Positions 25,777 through 33,859 of a stretch of DNA of 64,000 bases are shown in pieces (the stretch's first letter is position 1; the number at the start of each line of letters is the position of its first letter). Both the position numbers and the translations under genes were made by a program. Origin of the DNA: Candidatus Gastranaerophilales bacterium (GTDB lineage: Bacteria; Cyanobacteriota; Vampirovibrionia; Gastranaerophilales; Gastranaerophilaceae); NCBI GenBank assembly GCA_944324845.1, contig CALUXX010000004.1:62001-126000 (forward strand). Reading direction: 5' to 3'. Under the pieces are notes generated by a model. That model was not told the origin of the DNA and ran no database searches. It worked only from the letters and a program-made list of their open reading frames with translations.

Positions 25777-26999
25777 CAAAAAGAGTTGTCATAACAGGTA
25801 TGGCACTGGCAAGTCCTTTGGGTTCAACACTAGACAGTGCTTATAATCGTTTACATAAACTTGAAAATTGTGTTCAATATGACAATACACTTGAAAAATA
25901 CAAAGGATTACATACAAGACTAAGCACAAGAGTTAAAGATTTTGTCACACCAACAGACTTTACAAGAAAAATTACACGTTCAATGGGTAATGTAGCAATT
26001 ATGTCTGTTGCCAGTGCAAAACAAGCTCTTGAAGATGCCAATTTGATAGATAATCCTATTATTTCAAGCGGAAAAACAGGTGTAAGTTATGGTTCTTGCA
26101 GTGGTTCTATTGATGCATTAATGGATTTTTATTCAATGTGTGTTAATCACGAAGTAAAAAACCTTAATTCAGGATCTTATGTTCGCATGATGTCACATAC
26201 AGGAGCTGTTAATATATCATTATATTTCAAAACCCACGGAAGAATTATACCAACTTGCACAGCTTGTACATCAGGTTCTATGGGGATAGGATATGCTTAT
26301 GAAGCTATAAAATCAGGAATTCAAACAATAATGATTTCAGGAGGTTCTGAAGAATATAGCCCAAGCAATATAGGAGTTTTTGATACATTATTTGCAACCA
26401 GTGTAAAAAATGAAACCCCAAACCTTACACCTTCACCTTTTGATAAAGATAGAGATGGACTTGTAATTGGAGAAGGTGCCGGAACACTTATATTGGAAGA
26501 ATATGAACACGCTAAAAACAGAGGTGCAAAAATTTACGCAGAAATCGTAGGATTTTCAACAAATTCTGACGGAACACATATTACAAATCCAAATGAAGAA
26601 ACAATGACTGACGTAATGACCCAAGCATTAGAAAGTGCAAACCTTTCACCTGAAAATATAGGCTACATAAATGCTCACGGCACAGGTACGATAAACGGTG
26701 ATATCGCAGAATCCAATGCAACATATAAAATATTCAAAAATAAATGTCCTATAAGTACAATCAAAAGTTATACAGGACATACACTTGGAGCTTGTGGTGC
26801 TATCGAATCTATCTTAAGTATAATGATGATGAATGATGATTGGTTCTGCCCGACATTAAATTTGAAAAACCTTGATAGTCGTTGTGCAAATCTTGATTAT
26901 ATTGTTAATGAACCAAGAAAAATTCAAACAGATTATATAATGAGCAATAATTTTGCTTTTGGAGGAATAAATACATCCTTAATTTTTAAAAGAATTTAG
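25773..26999 (+). CDS. Beta-ketoacyl-ACP synthase II (second full-length KS)
   Basis: 408 aa. The FabF-like fold has a complete triad: Cys165 (CTACTSG), His302 (INAHGTGT) and His336 (SYTGHTLGA). It is the last gene of the rightward operon, coupled by a 4-base overlap to the reductase gene. Aryl-polyene clusters usually have two full KSs plus a short partner, which fits here. It converges with the metal-ATPase gene with a 10-base gap and no visible terminator. Confidence 0.95.
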   Translation: MTKRVVITGMALASPLGSTLDSAYNRLHKLENCVQYDNTLEKYKGLHTRLSTRVKDFVTPTDFTRKITRSMGNVAIMSVASAKQALEDANLIDNPIISSGKTGVSYGSCSGSIDALMDFYSMCVNHEVKNLNSGSYVRMMSHTGAVNISLYFKTHGRIIPTCTACTSGSMGIGYAYEAIKSGIQTIMISGGSEEYSPSNIGVFDTLFATSVKNETPNLTPSPFDKDRDGLVIGEGAGTLILEEYEHAKNRGAKIYAEIVGFSTNSDGTHITNPNEETMTDVMTQALESANLSPENIGYINAHGTGTINGDIAESNATYKIFKNKCPISTIKSYTGHTLGACGAIESILSIMMMNDDWFCPTLNLKNLDSRCANLDYIVNEPRKIQTDYIMSNNFAFGGINTSLIFKRI

Positions 27000-27009
27000 G
27001 TAAATATTA

Positions 27010-28809
27010 TTATTTAATTTTCAAAATTCTTAATGCGTTAACCACAGTAATTAAAGTTACACCAACATCAGCAAAAACAGCACCCCACATTGTCATTAAA
27101 CCTAATACCCCAAGTATTAGAAATAAAACTTTTATACCTATTGCAAAAATTATGTTCTGATAAACAATGCTCATTGTTTTTTTACTAATATTCATAACAT
27201 CAATAATTTTAGAAGGATTATCATCCATAATAACAGCATCAGCGGCTTCTATTGCAGCATCAGAACCTAATCCTCCCATTGCAATTCCAACATCAGCACG
27301 CATTAAAACAGGTGCATCATTTATTCCATCACCGGTAAATATTGTAATACCTTTGGTTTGCTCCATAATTTCTTCAAGTTTTTGAACTTTTTCATCCGGC
27401 AATAATTCTGAATATACACTACTTATTCCTAATTCATTTTTAATACGCTCAGTATTTTTTTCAGAATCACCGGTTAACATAACTGTTTTTATATTATTCT
27501 TATTTAACTCTTGAATTGTATAAGATGATTCTTTTTTCAATGTATCTGCAATAATAATGTTTCCGCTATATTTTCCATCAACAGAAACATAAACAACTGC
27601 TCCCAAATTAGATTTAATTTCATCTGTATTAACAAATTTTGCATTACCAACAAGAATTTCCACTCCATCAATAATTGCCTTAACACCATGACCTGAAACT
27701 TCTGTAACATCAACAATTTCAGTTTCTTTTCCATAAGCATTTCTAATAGCTTTTGCTATCGGATGATTTGAACCTGATTCTGCTATTGCTGCATATTTTA
27801 GTAACTCAGGATTATCTGAATTTACCTCTATAACTTGAAATTTCCCATTAGTCAATGTTCCTGTTTTATCAAAAACTGCAGTTTTTACATGTGCCAATTT
27901 CTCTAAATAAGAACTTCCCTTAACTAAAATTCCGGCCTTTGAACTTGCTCCAATTCCTGCAAAAAATGTTAATGGTACTGATATTACAAATGCACAAGGA
28001 CAAGAAATTACTAAAAATGTTAATGCTCTTTCAATCCAATTCCCAGCTATAAAAAACTGCGGAACAACTGCGATAATAACAGCCAAAACAACTACAAAAG
28101 GTGTATAAATTCCTGCAAATCTTGTTATAAAATTTTCTGTTACAGCTTTTTTTGAAGAAGCATGCTCTACAAGTTCTAAAATCTTTGATACCGCAGATTC
28201 TTCAAATGTTTTTACTACTCTTAATTTTAATATTCCGTCTAAATTTATACAACCACTGTAAACACTATCATTTACAACTACATTTCGAGGAATAGATTCT
28301 CCTGTCAATGATGAAGTATCTACAGAGGCATGACCTTCAATAACAATACCGTCTATTGGTATTTTTTCTCCAGTTTTTACTAATATAATATCTCCAATTT
28401 TAACTTCTTGAGGTGATACTTTTTCTATTTCATCATTTTTTACTAAATTGGCATAATCAGGTCTTATGTCCATTAATTTGGTAATTTCTTGCCTTGATTT
28501 GTCCACCGCTCTATCTTGAAAATATTCACCTATTTGATAAAGTAACATAACCATTACAGCTTCAGGATATTCTCCAATACAAATAGCTCCAATCGTTGCT
28601 ATTGACATTAAAAAACATTCATCAAAAATCTTGCCTGATATAATATTTTTTACCATCTTATAAAGAACATCATACCCTGCCAATATATAAGCAAATATAA
28701 ACGAAATAGGGAATTTAAACCCTAAAATAAATAAAAATATAATTACTAAAAATTTTAATACTAAAAACTTTTTATTCTCTTTTACTTCTTTGTGATGATG
28801 TTCGCACAT
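27010..28809 (-). CDS. Heavy-metal translocating P-type ATPase (Zn/Cd/Pb type)
   Basis: 599 aa. Signatures in order: TGES in SLTGESIPRN, the metal-binding CPC of ISCPCAFVISVPL, DKTGTLTNG (phosphorylated Asp), SGSNHPIAKAI, and GDGINDAPVLMRADVGIAMG. The N-terminus is short and His-rich (MCEHHHKEVKENKK) rather than a ferredoxin-like metal domain, which suggests zinc or cadmium over copper. It exports the metal from the cytoplasm. Its start faces the ArsR-type repressor gene with operators in between. Confidence 0.93.
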   Translation of the reverse strand: MCEHHHKEVKENKKFLVLKFLVIIFLFILGFKFPISFIFAYILAGYDVLYKMVKNIISGKIFDECFLMSIATIGAICIGEYPEAVMVMLLYQIGEYFQDRAVDKSRQEITKLMDIRPDYANLVKNDEIEKVSPQEVKIGDIILVKTGEKIPIDGIVIEGHASVDTSSLTGESIPRNVVVNDSVYSGCINLDGILKLRVVKTFEESAVSKILELVEHASSKKAVTENFITRFAGIYTPFVVVLAVIIAVVPQFFIAGNWIERALTFLVISCPCAFVISVPLTFFAGIGASSKAGILVKGSSYLEKLAHVKTAVFDKTGTLTNGKFQVIEVNSDNPELLKYAAIAESGSNHPIAKAIRNAYGKETEIVDVTEVSGHGVKAIIDGVEILVGNAKFVNTDEIKSNLGAVVYVSVDGKYSGNIIIADTLKKESSYTIQELNKNNIKTVMLTGDSEKNTERIKNELGISSVYSELLPDEKVQKLEEIMEQTKGITIFTGDGINDAPVLMRADVGIAMGGLGSDAAIEAADAVIMDDNPSKIIDVMNISKKTMSIVYQNIIFAIGIKVLFLILGVLGLMTMWGAVFADVGVTLITVVNALRILKIK

Positions 28810-28822
28810 ATTATATCCTCTT

Positions 28823-28842
28823 AATTGAATATCTATTCAATT
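28823..28842. promoter_or_regulatory. Operator palindrome A (ArsR/SmtB-type)
   Basis: A perfect inverted repeat, AATTGAATA-TC-TATTCAATT, with the 2-base centre typical of ArsR/SmtB operators. It lies 13-14 bases upstream of the ATPase ATG, so binding would block that transcript. Confidence 0.72.
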
Positions 28843-28850
28843 ATATTATA

Positions 28851-28868
28851 ATTGAGTAACTATTCAAC
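28851..28868. promoter_or_regulatory. Operator palindrome B (imperfect)
   Basis: ATTGAGTA-AC-TATTCAAC, an imperfect copy of operator A, 28 bases from it. On the minus strand its TTGAAT serves as a possible -35 box with TATAAT 16 bases downstream for the ATPase gene. Confidence 0.6.
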
Positions 28869-28921
28869 TGTCAACTGTTTAATTTATTTTTGGCGCAAAA
28901 TTTTACATTTCTACATAATAG

Positions 28922-28949
28922 TTGAATTGTTATTCAATTATTGTATAAT
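28922..28949 (+). promoter_or_regulatory. Operator palindrome C and repressor promoter
   Basis: TTGAATTGTTATTCAA (28922-28937) differs from operator A only in the four central bases. It spans the -35 box (TTGAAT) and spacer of a promoter whose TATAAT is at 28944-28949 (16-base spacing). The repressor should therefore control its own gene. Confidence 0.65.
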
Positions 28950-28968
28950 TCTTATGAAGGGGAAATTT

Positions 28969-29319
28969 ATGGCTGTAAAAAAATGTGATTGCGAAGTTCT
29001 TAATAAAGAGCTTGTTGAAAAAATTAAACCATTAATGCCTGAAGATAATGTTTTGGATGGTTTATCAGAATTGTTTAAAATCATGGGTGATAAAACCAGA
29101 ATTAGGTTATTATGGGCTATTGATAATAGTTCAATGTGTGTTGGTGATTTGGCTTATTTACTTGATATGACTAAATCTGCTGTTTCTCACCAATTAAAAG
29201 AATTAAAAGAGGCAAAACTTGTTATTTCTGAAAAAAAAGGAAAAAATGTTTATTACTCTTTAAATGATCATCACGTTAAAATTATTTTTGAAAAAGCTTT
29301 AGAACATATTTTGGAGTAA
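28969..29319 (+). CDS. ArsR/SmtB-family metal-responsive repressor
   Basis: 116 aa from ATG 28969, chosen because AAGGGGA lies just upstream and the sequence MAVKKCDCEV fits CadC-like starts; a longer frame to 28852 has no ribosome site and runs through the operators. The wHTH (VGDLAYLLDMTKSAVSHQLKELKEAKLV) is clear, followed by a KNVYYSLND wing. Cys6 and Cys8 plus Cys in SSMCVGDL are candidate metal ligands, as in CadC-type sensors. DHHVKIIFEKALEH could supply the C-terminal zinc site. It probably represses the divergent ATPase until metal binds. Confidence 0.9.
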   Translation: MAVKKCDCEVLNKELVEKIKPLMPEDNVLDGLSELFKIMGDKTRIRLLWAIDNSSMCVGDLAYLLDMTKSAVSHQLKELKEAKLVISEKKGKNVYYSLNDHHVKIIFEKALEHILE

Positions 29320-29347
29320 AAAAAGACCTCTATTAAGAGGTCTCTTT
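29317..29347. terminator. Bidirectional terminator
   Basis: GACCTC-TATTAA-GAGGTC with A-run before and T-run after, between the convergent repressor gene and the gene at 29375. Confidence 0.75.
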
Positions 29348-29374
29348 TCTCGAGTTTATATATGTTTTGCCATA

Positions 29375-30343
29375 TTATATTCCAGCTGCTTGATCATCCA
29401 TTTCTTTTACATATCTACATCTTAATTCTTCATCATTAATTGCATCTACTTTGAAATCTACATAATGATCTTCTGTTTCATATTGACCAATCAAGTTTTG
29501 AAGAACAATAGAATTTGGTCCTAAGTAACCTTTTGCAACTTTTCCTGTTTCTACAAAGTTGTTACCATCACTCACTGGAGAAACATTTAAGGTATCACCA
29601 GCTGTTGTAACAAATGCTCTTGATTTTAAATTGCAATCAAGTACTGAACCACCTTTTTCATCATATGGATTTTCATATTCTTCTACAAAGAATCCTTTTG
29701 GATTTTTAAGAACTTCACCATCTTTTTTAGTTAGATAGAATGTTCCTGTTGGTATTCTGAAAATTCTCTTTCCGTATGATTGGTGATTACCTTCCCAATC
29801 TTTTAATTCGGTATCATAAATCAAAATATTTTTAGATGATTCTAAAATATTCATATCACCTGATTCTTTTGTACCATATTCCCATTCACGTGTTCCTTCA
29901 TAGTGAACAATGTTACGTTTTGCTTTTGGATCATCTTTATCGCCTGTTGATCCTTCAATTTCCCAATTTTGCATATTTTTATATAATGAATCTAGTGGGA
30001 TTGGTCTTTGATATGATTGATACCATTTTATAATAGTGTCATGATGACAATGACAATGACAAATTAAAGAATCTAATGATGGATTTCCTGTTATAATAAC
30101 TTCTGCTTTTGCATATGCTTCTGCATAACCGTCATCACAACTTGTTAATGCTGAAGAGCCACCAGCTGTTGCTCCTAATAACATCAAGCCATAAATTAAG
30201 TTTCTCATAGCTTTTCCGCCATCACTAATTTTGTCATCGTTACCTGAAAATGCAACTTGTTGCGGATTTTGTTTTGCTACAGAATTTGTATTTAAATTTC
30301 TGTTTGTTGCTACATCATAACTTTTTACTGAATTTACTTGCAT
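29375..30343 (-). CDS. Putative exported or membrane-anchored protein with N-terminal FSG motif
   Basis: 322 aa, family not recognised. Residues 1-45 are Asn/Gln/Ser-rich with VAFSGN at about 30-35; a hydrophobic helix (about 47-66) leads into ALTSC, so Cys69 fits a lipobox even though it lies far from the start. Then comes HCHCHH (about 98-103), a striking metal-ligand-rich run, and an acidic domain ending DDQAAGI. ATG 30343 has an AGGAGG site, so the start is solid. It may be a lipoprotein, or membrane-tethered; the His/Cys run could bind metal. No operon partner. Confidence 0.65.
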   Translation of the reverse strand: MQVNSVKSYDVATNRNLNTNSVAKQNPQQVAFSGNDDKISDGGKAMRNLIYGLMLLGATAGGSSALTSCDDGYAEAYAKAEVIITGNPSLDSLICHCHCHHDTIIKWYQSYQRPIPLDSLYKNMQNWEIEGSTGDKDDPKAKRNIVHYEGTREWEYGTKESGDMNILESSKNILIYDTELKDWEGNHQSYGKRIFRIPTGTFYLTKKDGEVLKNPKGFFVEEYENPYDEKGGSVLDCNLKSRAFVTTAGDTLNVSPVSDGNNFVETGKVAKGYLGPNSIVLQNLIGQYETEDHYVDFKVDAINDEELRCRYVKEMDDQAAGI

Positions 30344-30469
30344 AAATGCCTCCTAATTTAATTTGTTTACATTATAACAACAGACAAAAATTATTTTGCT
30401 ACATATATTACAAATATGTTACAAAATGTAATCATTTTATTTACAGAAAGCTACACTATATACAATTAA

Positions 30470-31489
30470 TTATGATTCTGCAAGTTTTTCTCTTACTAAA
30501 GTTTCAACCTCTGCTAATACTTCAGGGTTTTGTTCTAAAAATTCTTTTGCTTTCTCTCTTCCTTGACCTAGTTTTTCATCATTATAACTAAACCAAGCTC
30601 CAGCTTTTTTAATAATATTCAAATTAACTGCTACATCCAAGATATTTCCTATCTTTGAAATACCTTTACCAAATATAATATCAAATTCTGCAGTTCTAAA
30701 TGGTGGGGCAACTTTATTCTTTAAGACTCTCACTCTTACATGGTTACCAATTTCACCTTCATCACCTTTTAAAGATTCTGTACGTCTTATTTCCATTCTT
30801 ACAGATGCGTAATATTTTAATGCATTACCACCTGTTGTTGTTTCAGGATTACCATACATAACTCCAATTTTCATACGTAATTGGTTGATAAAGATTACTG
30901 TAGTATTTGTTTTACCAATAATACCGGTTAGTTTTCTCAATGCTTTTGACATTAAACGTGCTTGTAAGCCCATTTGTTGATCTTCCATTGAACCTTCAAT
31001 TTCAGCTTTCGGTACAAGCGCTGCTACTGAGTCAACTACTACTATATCTACAGCCCCTGAACGAACAAGTTCTTCTGTTATGTCTAATGCTTGTTCTCCT
31101 GTATCAGGTTGTGAAATTAATAAATCATCAATATTAACACCTAAATTTCTTGCATATTCGGGGTCTAATGCATGTTCAGCATCAACATATGCAGCTATTC
31201 CGCCTTTTTTCTGACATTCTGCTACTATATGCTGTGCCAGGGTTGTTTTTCCTGAACTTTCCGGACCATATACTTCTATTATACGTCCGCGAGGAATTCC
31301 ACCAATGCCAAGTGCTACATCTAATGATAATGCACCTGTAGGGATAGCATCTACATTTACGGTAGTCTTATCACCAAGTCGCATTATAGAACCTTTGCCA
31401 AAATCTTTCTCGATTTTTTCTATCGCTAATTTTAGCGCTTTGTTCCTTTCTTCACTTATATTTGTTTCCGGTGATTCCTTTGCTACCAT
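30470..31489 (-). CDS. recA: Recombinase RecA
   Basis: 339 aa. Walker A GPESSGKT (residues about 75-82), the L1/L2 loops and [17 protein letters not shown] are textbook RecA. It drives homologous recombination and repair and activates the SOS repressor LexA where present. I see no classic SOS box in the short (10-base) gap after the upstream HTH gene, so it probably shares that gene's promoter. Confidence 0.99.
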   Translation of the reverse strand: MVAKESPETNISEERNKALKLAIEKIEKDFGKGSIMRLGDKTTVNVDAIPTGALSLDVALGIGGIPRGRIIEVYGPESSGKTTLAQHIVAECQKKGGIAAYVDAEHALDPEYARNLGVNIDDLLISQPDTGEQALDITEELVRSGAVDIVVVDSVAALVPKAEIEGSMEDQQMGLQARLMSKALRKLTGIIGKTNTTVIFINQLRMKIGVMYGNPETTTGGNALKYYASVRMEIRRTESLKGDEGEIGNHVRVRVLKNKVAPPFRTAEFDIIFGKGISKIGNILDVAVNLNIIKKAGAWFSYNDEKLGQGREKAKEFLEQNPEVLAEVETLVREKLAES

Positions 31490-31499
31490 TTATTTCCCC

Positions 31500-32027
31500 T
31501 TATTCCCAAACATATACTTCTTTTTTCTTATAAAATCCTAATGCTACAGGTTTATAACTATTTAATTCATTTTTTAACTGATATACTTCTTTGTTCAAGT
31601 CTACAATTTTTTGCTTTAATGTTTCATTATCTGTTTTACAACGGATTAACTCAACTACTACATCATCCATTCCTTCAAGTTTTTCATCAATAACTTTCGC
31701 TATTCTGTTGCTTAGTTTTGTTTCTAACTCTTGCAATGATGATAAAATGTTTCTTACTGCCGCAGGATTAGTTGTTGTCATTGCATTCGCACTTACTGCT
31801 GCAGGCACTTTTGCACTTACTGGTGCTACACTGTTTTTTATTTGTGCTTGTATTTTTCTTAAGTTCTTTACTTCATCATAAGAAAAATATGTATGACCTT
31901 TTGCATTCTTTCTTGGTCTTATTGCAGCTCTTTTGCACAAATCAACAATCTCTTTGTTATCTGCTTTTAATATTGTTCTAACTTCTTGTGGTGTTAAAGT
32001 CCTCTCATTTAATCTGTCTTTAATCAT
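31500..32027 (-). CDS. MerR-like HTH protein with coiled coil, upstream of recA
   Basis: 175 aa. The N-terminal part (LTPQEVRTILKADNKEIVDLCKRAAIRPRKNAKG, then YFSYDEVKNLRKI) is a MerR/excisionase-type winged helix. A low-complexity linker rich in Ala/Val follows (about 75-110), then a coiled coil (about 110-165). It lies 10 bases before recA and is likely cotranscribed. I do not know a named family with this architecture; a DNA-binding partner or regulator of recA is inference only. Confidence 0.72.
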   Translation of the reverse strand: MIKDRLNERTLTPQEVRTILKADNKEIVDLCKRAAIRPRKNAKGHTYFSYDEVKNLRKIQAQIKNSVAPVSAKVPAAVSANAMTTTNPAAVRNILSSLQELETKLSNRIAKVIDEKLEGMDDVVVELIRCKTDNETLKQKIVDLNKEVYQLKNELNSYKPVALGFYKKKEVYVWE

Positions 32028-32226
32028 TATTTTTCTATCCCTTTTAAAAAAACATTCCCAACATTATTCTATTACATATCCTGTTATGTGGCAAATAAAA
32101 TTTATCAATTCATGAAGAAATGTTACAAAGCTACTTTATTACTGTATTTGCAAGAAATATACATTACTTAACATATTAGTTTTAATAAAAAATTTGCAAT
32201 ATATTTATTATTAAAAGAGGGATATT

Positions 32227-33450
32227 ATGGAAGTTATTGATTATAGATTAATGATAAATCAAAGTTCTGTTATCAGAAAAATGTATAAAAATGCACTAGA
32301 CAGAGCTGAACAAATAGGATATGAAAATGTTTTTGATTATAGTTTAGGTAATCCGTCTGTTCCTGTACCTGAAGAATTTAATAATGAAATCATTAGATTA
32401 CTAACATCCGAGGATTCTAAACATATACATGAATACAGTCCTAATGCCGGAATTGTAGAAGTTCGTGAAGCTATAGCTAAATCTTTGAATTCAAGATTTG
32501 GAATTGATTATAAATCTGAGCATATATTTATGACAGCCGGAGCAACCAGTGCGATTGCGCATTCACTTAGATGTGTTACTAAGCAAGATGATGAAGTTAT
32601 TGTTTTTGCTCCATTTTTTCCTGAATATACTCCGTATGTTAAACTTGCTGGATGTAAATTAAAAGTTGTAGAACCAGATATTAAAACTTTTCAAATAAAT
32701 TTTGAAAAACTTGAACAACTTCTTACTCCTGAAGTAACAGCTATTATAGTTAATTCACCAAACAATCCGACAGGTATAGCTTACAGTGAAGAAACTATTA
32801 TAAAACTTGCTAAATTGTTAGAAAATAAACAAAAAGAATTTAATCATGATATTTTTATTATTTCAGATGAACCGTACAGAGAAATTTCTTTTGATAATAT
32901 AAAAATACCATATATTGCAAAATATTATAAAAACACATTAACTTGTTATTCTTTTTCAAAATCTTTATCAATACCTGGAGAAAGAATTGGTTATATTGCA
33001 ATAAATCCAGAATGCAAAGATGCTGATATTATGGTTTCAATGTGTGTACAAATATCAAGAGGTTTGGGACAAAATGCACCTGCTTCAATTATTCAAAGAG
33101 CAATAGTACCTATATTGGATAAAACTGCTCAATTATCAGTTTATGAAAATAATATGAATATTTTATATGATGAATTAATAAAATTAGGATTTAAGTGTGT
33201 AAAACCAAACGGTACATTTTATTTGTTTCCTCAATCATTGGAAGATGATGCTAATATATTTTGTCAAAAAGCAACAAAATATGATTTGTTTTTAGTTCCA
33301 GGTGATAGTTTTGGTTGCTGTGGACATTTTAGAATTGCTTATTGTGTTCAAACTGAAAAAGTTAAACGCTCGATTTTTAAATTTAGAGAGTTTGTTCAAA
33401 ATGAATATTGTAATTTATTAAATAAAGAACAAAGTTTAATTTTAAGATAG
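32227..33450 (+). CDS. PLP-dependent class I aminotransferase
   Basis: 407 aa, fold type I. NNPTG (179-183), DEPY (214-217) and the PLP lysine K245 in YSFSKSLSIPGER are all present. The overall style (AspC/PatA/MalY-like: GNPSVPVPEEF) indicates an aminotransferase, but the substrate is not decidable. GAGGG precedes the ATG. It is immediately left of the candidate origin and points towards it. Confidence 0.88.
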   Translation: MEVIDYRLMINQSSVIRKMYKNALDRAEQIGYENVFDYSLGNPSVPVPEEFNNEIIRLLTSEDSKHIHEYSPNAGIVEVREAIAKSLNSRFGIDYKSEHIFMTAGATSAIAHSLRCVTKQDDEVIVFAPFFPEYTPYVKLAGCKLKVVEPDIKTFQINFEKLEQLLTPEVTAIIVNSPNNPTGIAYSEETIIKLAKLLENKQKEFNHDIFIISDEPYREISFDNIKIPYIAKYYKNTLTCYSFSKSLSIPGERIGYIAINPECKDADIMVSMCVQISRGLGQNAPASIIQRAIVPILDKTAQLSVYENNMNILYDELIKLGFKCVKPNGTFYLFPQSLEDDANIFCQKATKYDLFLVPGDSFGCCGHFRIAYCVQTEKVKRSIFKFREFVQNEYCNLLNKEQSLILR

Positions 33451-33471
33451 ACTTTTGTTTGTGTAGAAAAT

Positions 33472-33735
33472 TTTGAACACTTTTAGAAATAATATTATTA
33501 ATAATAAATAAATATATATATATTAATAATAAAATATAATCATGTTAATAAGCCTTTAATATTTGTAGAAAAGTCTTGAATATACTGATATGATTGGTTT
33601 GGATAGATTAATAACTTTGTAGAAAACTTTTTAATATTTTAGATAAATTGTAGAAAAATATAAAAGATTAAATGATTTGAAATTTTATTGTAGAAAATCA
33701 AAAGTTTTCTACATAAAAAATAGAAGTTTTCTACA
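33472..33735. other. Candidate replication origin: AT-rich region with seven TGTAGAAAA/TTTTCTACA boxes
   Basis: The 9-mer TGTAGAAAA occurs exactly at 33472, 33564, 33618, 33649 and 33689, and its complement TTTTCTACA at 33705 and 33727; the last two TGTAGAAAA/TTTTCTACA form a near-palindrome around 33689-33713. It differs by one base from the cyanobacterial DnaA box TTTTCCACA. Between the first two boxes lies an almost pure A/T stretch (33487-33540) with TAATAA trinucleotides that could be an unwinding element. The gap 33451-33859 contains no gene. dnaA itself is not in this window, so the role is inferred. Confidence 0.5.
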
Positions 33736-33859
33736 TAATTTTATACTAGCTGATTGGGCTATTTTTGCGGTTAATCTTTATACATAGAAATATATACTAT
33801 TAAAATTTGTATTTTATATTATAATCAAAAATGGAATAGTTATTTATTGGGACAAGGTT

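Noticed and set aside
28852-28968. N-terminal extension of the ArsR-type repressor from 28852
   Set aside because: It runs through operators and promoter and has no ribosome site; ATG 28969 has one.
30344-30470. SOS box (LexA) upstream of recA
   Set aside because: This lies downstream of recA on its strand; the inverted TTACA words around 30420 do not match LexA boxes.
30940-31341. Plus-strand ORFs over recA
   Set aside because: Leu/His-rich translations antisense to recA, no ribosome site.
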